From Rhizomucor pusillus (taxonomy: Eukaryota; Mucoromycota; Mucoromycetes; Mucorales; Lichtheimiaceae): a DNA stretch of 64,000 nucleotides. Where the stretch lies: the NCBI GenBank assembly GCA_900175165.2, contig FWWN02000389.1:315-64314 (forward strand), read 5' to 3'. The translations under genes and the position numbers were made by a program. Of this stretch, positions 57,753 through 64,000 are shown in pieces. The notes beneath the pieces are model-generated. The model made no database searches, was not told the DNA's origin, and saw nothing but the letters and a program-made list of their open reading frames with translations. How positions within the stretch are numbered: the stretch's first letter is position 1; the number at the start of each line of letters is the position of its first letter.

Positions 57753-60700
57753 ATGTCAATACAGCAGACAGAAGGCGAATTCAACAAAGACATTAGTACT
57801 AGCACCGAGCGGCAAGAACAAAACATCCAGGAAATATCAGAGCTACAATCTGAAGCGTATGGCGCAGACGCGGACCAAGAAAAACAGCGTCTCGAGAAAG
57901 AAAAGAACCAAGAGCCTAGAGAGCAAGCGCCTAGTGAGATTGACCAACAAGAGAGACAGAAATCTGGCGTACGAGCTGTAGACTATGGTCAGACCGGTCC
58001 AGAGGCTGCACCGCAAATACAGGATAACATCGATTACAGCACTGCAAGGCGGAAACGGCCTCAAGACCCAGAAGCAGCCAGCACCGCGTCATCTTCTGCA
58101 TCCTCCATACGTCGCAGGCGCAAGTCTGTTGAGGAACTTAACCGCCGATCATCAAAAGTTGGCTCCATCCATTCCCCCGACGTAAGAGGACTTCAGGATC
58201 CTAACAAACTTGTAAGAAGCCTCGAATTCTCTGCATTAAAGTACATCGTTGGTGTCTGCACGATATGCTTCGTTTCTGGCCAGTTTGGTTTCGGTGTAGC
58301 AACAGCTATACTTTTTATTATCGCTGGGGGAATGGCATACTGGTACTTTGGTACACAGCCTCTTCGTGGTTACCGCTGGGGACTCGAGCGCCAGGAAGGG
58401 TTGAAAACGGTAAGAATATCATATAAAGTGATTGGGATCCAAAGATAATCTAAGATATTCCCGATAGCTTTACACATCAGAAGGCGAGACAGTCGAATGG
58501 CTCAATTTCACTGTTGAAAAGATTTGGCGAAGCATTGATCCGGAATTCTTTCAGCGTCTCCAAAGTGTTATCGAAGACCAGCTTCAAGCACTCATGCCGA
58601 AGTTTATCGTATGTAAGAAACTCCATCGACGTGTTTACTCTATTTTCAACAACCACAAATGTATAGAAAGCAATTGAAATACGAGATTTGGATATTGGAT
58701 CGCAAGCGCCGCGCGTGCAAATGTAAGCGAAGAATTTATAGACATGGCATGAATCACGACAGTTAAATAGCTCGATAATATCTTTAGGATCCGTGTCTAT
58801 CCTCCATTGGCTGGACAATCTGAAGAAAGCATTGTAAGTAGATTGGTTTAAAGTTGATCAGAAAACTTTATTCTGACTGGGAACGGCATGGCGTAGTTTG
58901 GCGAAGTATCCTTTAGCTTCCATGCGCATCCAGCAGCCTATCTCTCAAAGGAACGCGGCAAGATTGAAACTTGCCCGCCAGGCGTCACAATCGGTATCCG
59001 TGCAGCCATGGATGCACCTGCTTTGACCGTACGTGGCGAGCTGACTGCATTGTCTGGCAAGATACGATTCAAGATCGTCACTGGTCCCGAGGTACCCTTC
59101 GTATCCAAATTAACTATTGCATTCACTAGCCCGCCCGCCGTCGAAACAGCCGTTATGCCGCTTACAAAGTACATGAACATCATGCATGTAAGTAAGAGAA
59201 AGGAAATTGTGGTTTTACAGCAAAACTAATAACTCCTTCATTCGCTAGTTTCCCCTGCTCAAAACCATCATAAACCAAGCAGTTTCAATGGGATTGGCAG
59301 ACATGGTTGATCCTAGGAGTTTAACGGTGGACGTACGCCAACTCCTAGGTGGTGCTGGCAAGGATACAAATGCACTGGGCGTTGTGCGTGTGCATATCAT
59401 AGAAGCACAGTGTGATCCAGCCTCTATCCACATGAAAGGTATTAAAAAGAAGACAAGGAAGGATATGAACATCCACAACTCATCGTTGATAATTTACAGA
59501 GATGGAGGACTCGTACGTTACATTGGCGCTTAGCAATCAACCCAAGAAGAGCATGTCGAGCACACGCGTCTTGACGAACGACAAGGATCCTCGATGGAAT
59601 GAATATCTTTACCTTTTGATTGGCAAGGATGACATTATTGCGAATACCAACGTCGATATCAAAGTGTGGGATGCAGACAAGATCAAATACGACGACATGT
59701 GGGGTTCCATAGCCGTACCGACCAGAGACATTCTGCAAGCTCAAGTTGATAGACTGGGAAACATCATAGGCTGGTGCCAAGAAGAACGCACCGTTTTTGA
59801 TGGATGGGCGCCCTTGGACAAGAAGGATATTAAAGACTCCAGAAACAAGCTTCATTACAAAATGACATTCCATCCCAAATATCAGACGCCGGATAAAAAG
59901 GTGTTGTCAGATGAGGCCGAAAAGGATGGAAAGACGCCGGAGCAAGAGCAGCAGAAGCGCGTGAATCCTGAACACAGAAGTGGCATATTGTCAGTCATGA
60001 TCCAGCAAGGCGCAGATTTAGCTATCGAAGACGTCGAAACAATGCGTGCGGACGAACTTAAGCATCCTTACAACCCGAATCAAGTCGTGAGTCCGTACGC
60101 TGTGCTTTATATTAACGATAGCAAGGTCTTTCAAACCAGAAACAAGTTGCGCAACCCGAGTCCGGTAAATTTATCACCACCTCATCATCAATCCTTGCTT
60201 TTTATTTTTACTAACGATCCCCGTTGAAGCACTGGAATGCCCTTTCTGAGCACTTTATTCAAGACTTTGAAGAGACCACGATCCGTTTATCAGTAAAGAC
60301 ATCGGTTGAGCTCGAACGTGACCCGGTTCTTGGCACCAAAGCCCTGCAGCTTGCAAACCTTTTCCGGGAGAATAATAACCAAAGCGACGACGACCGCGAG
60401 GATGCAGCAGATCAAACATTCAAAGAGTGTCAAACATGGGTCTCTCTAGGATGCGGTATCGGCTCTGGCAAAGTATTGCTTACTCTGAAATACAAACCTG
60501 TCAAACTTAGTCTGTCTAGAACCCTGCGTACAGCAAATGTTGGGACGCTTATTGTGGATAGCGTGTTGCTTTCAGACGTCAAGTCATTCGACCTGCAGTC
60601 TGTGAGGGCTCGATTAGCTGTCAACGTGGATCCCGCTATCGCACGTAGTTTGCGGAACAGAGATCTTAACACTGACGACGACGTGGACGAAATTGGATGG

Positions 60701-61309
60701 TACGACAAGCACCTGTATTTCCCTCTTATCATGCGCCAACGCAGCGCGCTTTATATCCATCTCACGCAAAGAGGAATTAATGGACTTAAAGCAACTGGCC
60801 GTCTCTGGCTTAAGGAGGTGACGGACGACGAATGGCAGGACGTTACCATCGGTTTACACAACTATCTCTCTGAACACAGCAAGGAAGCAAATAGGAACGA
60901 GGACCCGTGGCCGGAAGAGGGTCAATTCGGATATATTACAGTGCGGCTCAAGATCGTGCCTGGTTTCTCACCCGTATTCACGCATCTACACTTTTTCAAC
61001 ACGGATATGGTGGGTGCAGACCCGTTCCACGATCAGACTCTCACGGTTACGGCAGAGAAATGGATGCAAGAGCAAGCGCCTTCTGTACTAACAGAGGACG
61101 AGGAAGAGGAGGAGCAGGAGACCGAAGAAGCCATTGGACGATACGAAAAGGAGATGCGAGACATGTCCAGACCTCGCAGAATAAGCAAGCACGGTGTCCT
61201 GCGCAAGGCAGCGTGGGGAACGGATTTTGTCAAGCACAGAATTGATACATTCAAAGAAGGATTTAATTCGGAGGCACGTTTGAAAAGATCGGTTGCTAAA
61301 GAAACTTAA
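57753..61309 (+). CDS. MUG190: SMP/C2-domain ER membrane tether, Mug190/tricalbin type
   Basis: Eight exons: 57753..58409, 58468..58608, 58667..58722, 58788..58833, 58897..59187, 59249..59438, 59500..60164, 60230..61309; 1041 residues. Order: a charged disordered N-terminus (about 1-150), a hydrophobic hairpin (YIVGVCTICFVSGQFGFGVA, LFIIAGGMAYWYFG), an SMP lipid-transfer domain (ETVEWLNFTVEKIWRSIDPE to KTIINQAVSMGLADMVDP), a first C2 domain (ALGVVRVHIIEAQCDP, DPRWNEYLYLLIG, DIKVWDADKI) and a second, more divergent C2 region after about 735, ending in an acidic stretch and a basic tail. Such proteins tether the ER to the plasma membrane and move lipids. Mug190 in fission yeast has this layout. 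Ends 3 bp from the convergent NBR1 stop. Confidence 0.85.
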
Positions 61310-61312
61310 TGA

Positions 61313-63948
61313 CTACTCTGGGTAAAGTCGTTCCAAAATCTCGGGCACAGCCTTGTCAACGCTGCCGCCGTGTTTTTGTAGCAACTTGACTGCTAGCTCG
61401 TCGCAAAATGTCAGACCCTGCTTACAATACATACTTGTTTAATATCATCTACTGTAATAAATAAAAAAGGTATGCACACCGACTTACTCACCATTTCATG
61501 GATCTGGGTCAATTGTTCGTGGAATGGATGGGCAGGAGGTACCGGAGAGACTGTTACCGTTCGAGGCAATTTTTCGTGTGGATTGGATAACGTTGCAGCA
61601 TCATTGTTTGATTCGTCTTTATCTACCAAGACGAATCCTGTGCTTCCTTCCTGTTGTTGATTGTAAGTCTCGCGAGCGACAACGCTACTGGTATATGAAG
61701 GCGCTACAGAGACAATGGATCTCTGGCTGCCGGCACTTGAACCAAAACTGTCGCATGAGACAACGGAAGGTGGACCGTCTGTAAACGACGGACCCTCGCT
61801 TTCATCCACTTCGGATCTTGCGTGGGCTGGAGTCACTGTGCCTTCGCTGGAACGAGTAGTCAAAACGGGATATATCATGCTGTTGTTGTTGCTGCTGCTG
61901 CTGCTGGTGGCTGCTTCACTCGACTGTGGTGGTGCAAGTGCATCTCGATCGGGCAGCGGGAGAGGTTGAGGAGCATCCGGAACAGTAATGTCAATCCAGA
62001 ACGTTGGACCGAAAAGTGTACCGTTAGGAGTGGATAGTCGATAGTCGCTGATGTAGTCGCCAGGTTTTGAAGGTGCTTTTATGTTTAGAACGACGCAGAC
62101 AGTTTCTCCTGCTTTGGCAACCGGGACAACAACGTTGTGCTGGCCGACGCTAGGTGCGCGCATATCATGGTCTCCTCCAGTAAACACGATAGAGGTACCA
62201 ATAGGCCAGTCAACGAGACCATCATTCTTGAGCTTCCATATCTAGTATGGAGTTTTAAAATGCCAAGCCGATCAAAACTCCTCGGCAGCCGAGCATTTCT
62301 GTCATTTTACCTTTGGGAGTACTTGGCCAGGATTTAACGTGGTTTGATCGGGTATGGTTACATCTTCGATAAACCTTGCCGAGAAGAGTGCTTCGCCGGA
62401 GGAGTGCTTAAATGTCTGTTGTTGTGAGGGAGGACGTGCAATTTGCTCCGCAGTGGCTTCAGGCTTAGCGACCACTGGTGAGCGAACACCGGTGTTTAAT
62501 GAAACGATTGTTTTTGCTGATGGAGAAGAGGAAATGTAAGTCCGAGTTGGCGCTTTGGTGAGCATATCCGGAAGTAATGGCTGATTGAATACGGTAGGGA
62601 TAGGATCACGAATCTTTAAAAAGATATGCTTGGGGTTGTGGGACCTGGGAGCGTCTACTTCGCACGATTCACAGAGATCAAAGTTGTCGCAGTGACCGCA
62701 CTAGATGGAATCCTGATTAGACTTTTATCCAGGAGAATATCCGCAGAGAAGTGTACCTTATATCGGATGCCCTTGATGGTTCGGTTGCAGCCATCACAGA
62801 TAACGCCCTTGTGTTCCACTTGTTGCCATGGGACTGGCGCAGATGGCTTGGGAGGGTACCGAGAAAAGAACTGATTTCGAGGATGGAACATACGGGGCAA
62901 ATCGTAGCAGCGTTGGCAAAAATCATAATCTGCAGGAAAAGACGACATTAGAAACAAAATCCAGAGTAGCTTGTCATCTGTTGCTTTTTTTAAAGAGGGG
63001 GCCAAGAAATTCTTTGCTTACCTGGGCATTTCATGCAGCGGTGGCGAGTGCCGACAATATCAGTATGACAGTGATCGCAGACGTAATGTACATCCGGTTG
63101 CTGCTCTTCCTTGGGCTCTTCTTCCTTGGTATCCTCTCGCATGCAAATGAAGAGGTGGAGCGGGTCATGTTGCACAGTTCGCTTGCAATTTTCACAGAAA
63201 TCAAAATCTTCGCAAGTCATGCAGCGGTACCGAGCGCTGAGTTTATTCCATGAGTAACATTGATGCTCAACCCAGGGAATGTCAACTTACCCTTCGATCA
63301 GCTGACGGCATGCGTTACATATGATTCTGGTACAGCCACCACGACCTTGGCAATGTCTCGGCGAATGTTCGTTTTGTGATTTCTGGGTATCCGTGGGTTG
63401 CACAAGCGTGGTTAGAGTCTTGTGATAGACGTGGGCTGCGGCCGTAGCGGCTGCCCGAGCTGTGTTCTCCAAAATTGCGGATGCGACATTGCTTGGCGGT
63501 TGTTGTCCAGCAGTGTTGATTTCTCGCTGAAACTGGTCGATAAATTGCTGCAATGTGTTTGCAAGTATTTCGCCGCCTCTTGGCTTTTGGGATGCGTAGC
63601 TGCCAGAAGCGGCTTGCGACGATGACGCGCTGCCTATTTGAGTCCGAACAGGCGCTCCAGAAACGCTAGATGATGCATTTCCCGAATTGCGCAGGTCATC
63701 GCCAGCAGGCTGGGATGTTGATTTGCTCTTTTTGGGTATCGCACGTAGATTCAAGCGCACGGGGTCAAGATTGCGACCACAATGAGAATAGTCCTGAATT
63801 GCACTCCAGAACGCATCTATAACATCGTCGTCGCTTGCCATTGTAACCTCATCCCCGTAGCGATCTTCGTATGTTATTTTCAGATCCATGCTATCATCGA
63901 TACGAAAGAAGGCATGCAGCTGCGATGTGGCATACCAGCCGTCGTCAG
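61313..63948 (-). CDS. NBR1: selective autophagy receptor NBR1 (5' end beyond window)
   Basis: Exons seen (minus): 63291..63948 (start uncertain), 63022..63236, 62757..62929, 62311..62700, 61492..62241, 61313..61420; about 764 residues. Order: the end of a PB1 domain (FFRIDDSMDLKITYEDRYGD, DDDVIDAF); a Ser/Gln-rich linker; three ZZ zinc fingers (IICNACRQ...CMTCEDFDFCENC, VCDHCHTD...CMKCPDYDFCQRC, ICDGCNRT...CGHCDNFDLCESC); the NBR1/FW domain (FIEDVTIPDQTTLNPGQ to GPTFWIDITV); a Ser-rich region with a LIR-like FVLV (GSTGFVLVDKDES); and a C-terminal UBA-like helix bundle. NBR1 binds ubiquitinated or protease cargo and Atg8. The PB1 start and initiator Met lie upstream of 63948, probably past 64000. 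The frame closes at every junction. Confidence 0.93.
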
Positions 63949-64000
63949 CTGTCGTAGATAATTTCCGTCATGGCCCAGAGATGTTACCTCTTGATGCAAC

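Overview
The window is nuclear DNA of a filamentous fungus. Genes sit close together on both strands and are cut by many short introns, mostly 50-110 nt, GT-AG, often with a CTAAC- or CTGAC-like branch site just before the acceptor. The mix of genes (SCAP with a sterol-sensing domain, NBR1, an APSES regulator, Brr6, a Mug190-type C2 protein, two Trk transporters) and the intron density suggest an early-diverging lineage, most likely Mucoromycota. That placement is an inference from gene content, not a measured phylogeny. Reading frames were rebuilt exon by exon; for most genes the exon lengths close to an exact codon count.

Layout. 0.7-6.3 kb: COQ2, mitochondrial ribosomal protein bL9m, THO subunit Tex1/THOC3 and the proteasome deubiquitinase Rpn11, all on +. 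6.3-9.05 kb: a 2.7-kb spacer that may be the promoter and leader of a StuA-type APSES factor (9.06-10.76 kb). 11.4-18.3 kb: a PPR protein (-), a questin-oxidase-like protein (+) and the PP2A B55 subunit (+). 18.6-24.2 kb: two tandem Trk potassium transporters (-), the first carrying a frameshift. 24.9-31.7 kb: SCAP (-) and an alpha-arrestin (-). 31.7-35.0 kb: a zone of interrupted coding-like frames with no intact gene. 35.0-37.3 kb: two single-pass membrane proteins of unknown function. 37.7-41.7 kb: RAE1 and STT3 (-). 42.7-46.3 kb: a 34-residue zinc-knuckle microgene (+), a glutamine-synthetase-like enzyme (-) and a tail-anchored cytochrome b5 (-) with an in-frame TGA. 47.9-52.2 kb: an SLC35-like transporter (+), a small membrane protein (-) and a hexose transporter (-). 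53.0-57.4 kb: a CWC16-family splicing factor (-), Brr6/Brl1 (-) and coproporphyrinogen oxidase (+). 57.7-64.0 kb: a Mug190-type SMP/C2 protein (+) converging on an NBR1 autophagy receptor (-) that runs off the right edge.

The genes do not form one pathway or a biosynthetic cluster; this is mostly housekeeping sequence. Themes that recur are membrane and organelle biology (SCAP, Brr6, Mug190, STT3, Trk, transporters), heme (coproporphyrinogen oxidase, cytochrome b5), RNA export and splicing (THOC3, RAE1, CWC16) and protein turnover (Rpn11, arrestin, NBR1). No tRNA, rRNA, CRISPR array or intact transposon was seen. The most unusual items are the 34-residue zinc-knuckle gene, the frameshift and altered pore loop of one Trk copy, the in-frame TGA in cytochrome b5, the N-terminal extension of coproporphyrinogen oxidase, and the zone of broken frames at 32-34.6 kb. 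Several one-base lesions could be assembly errors and need read support.
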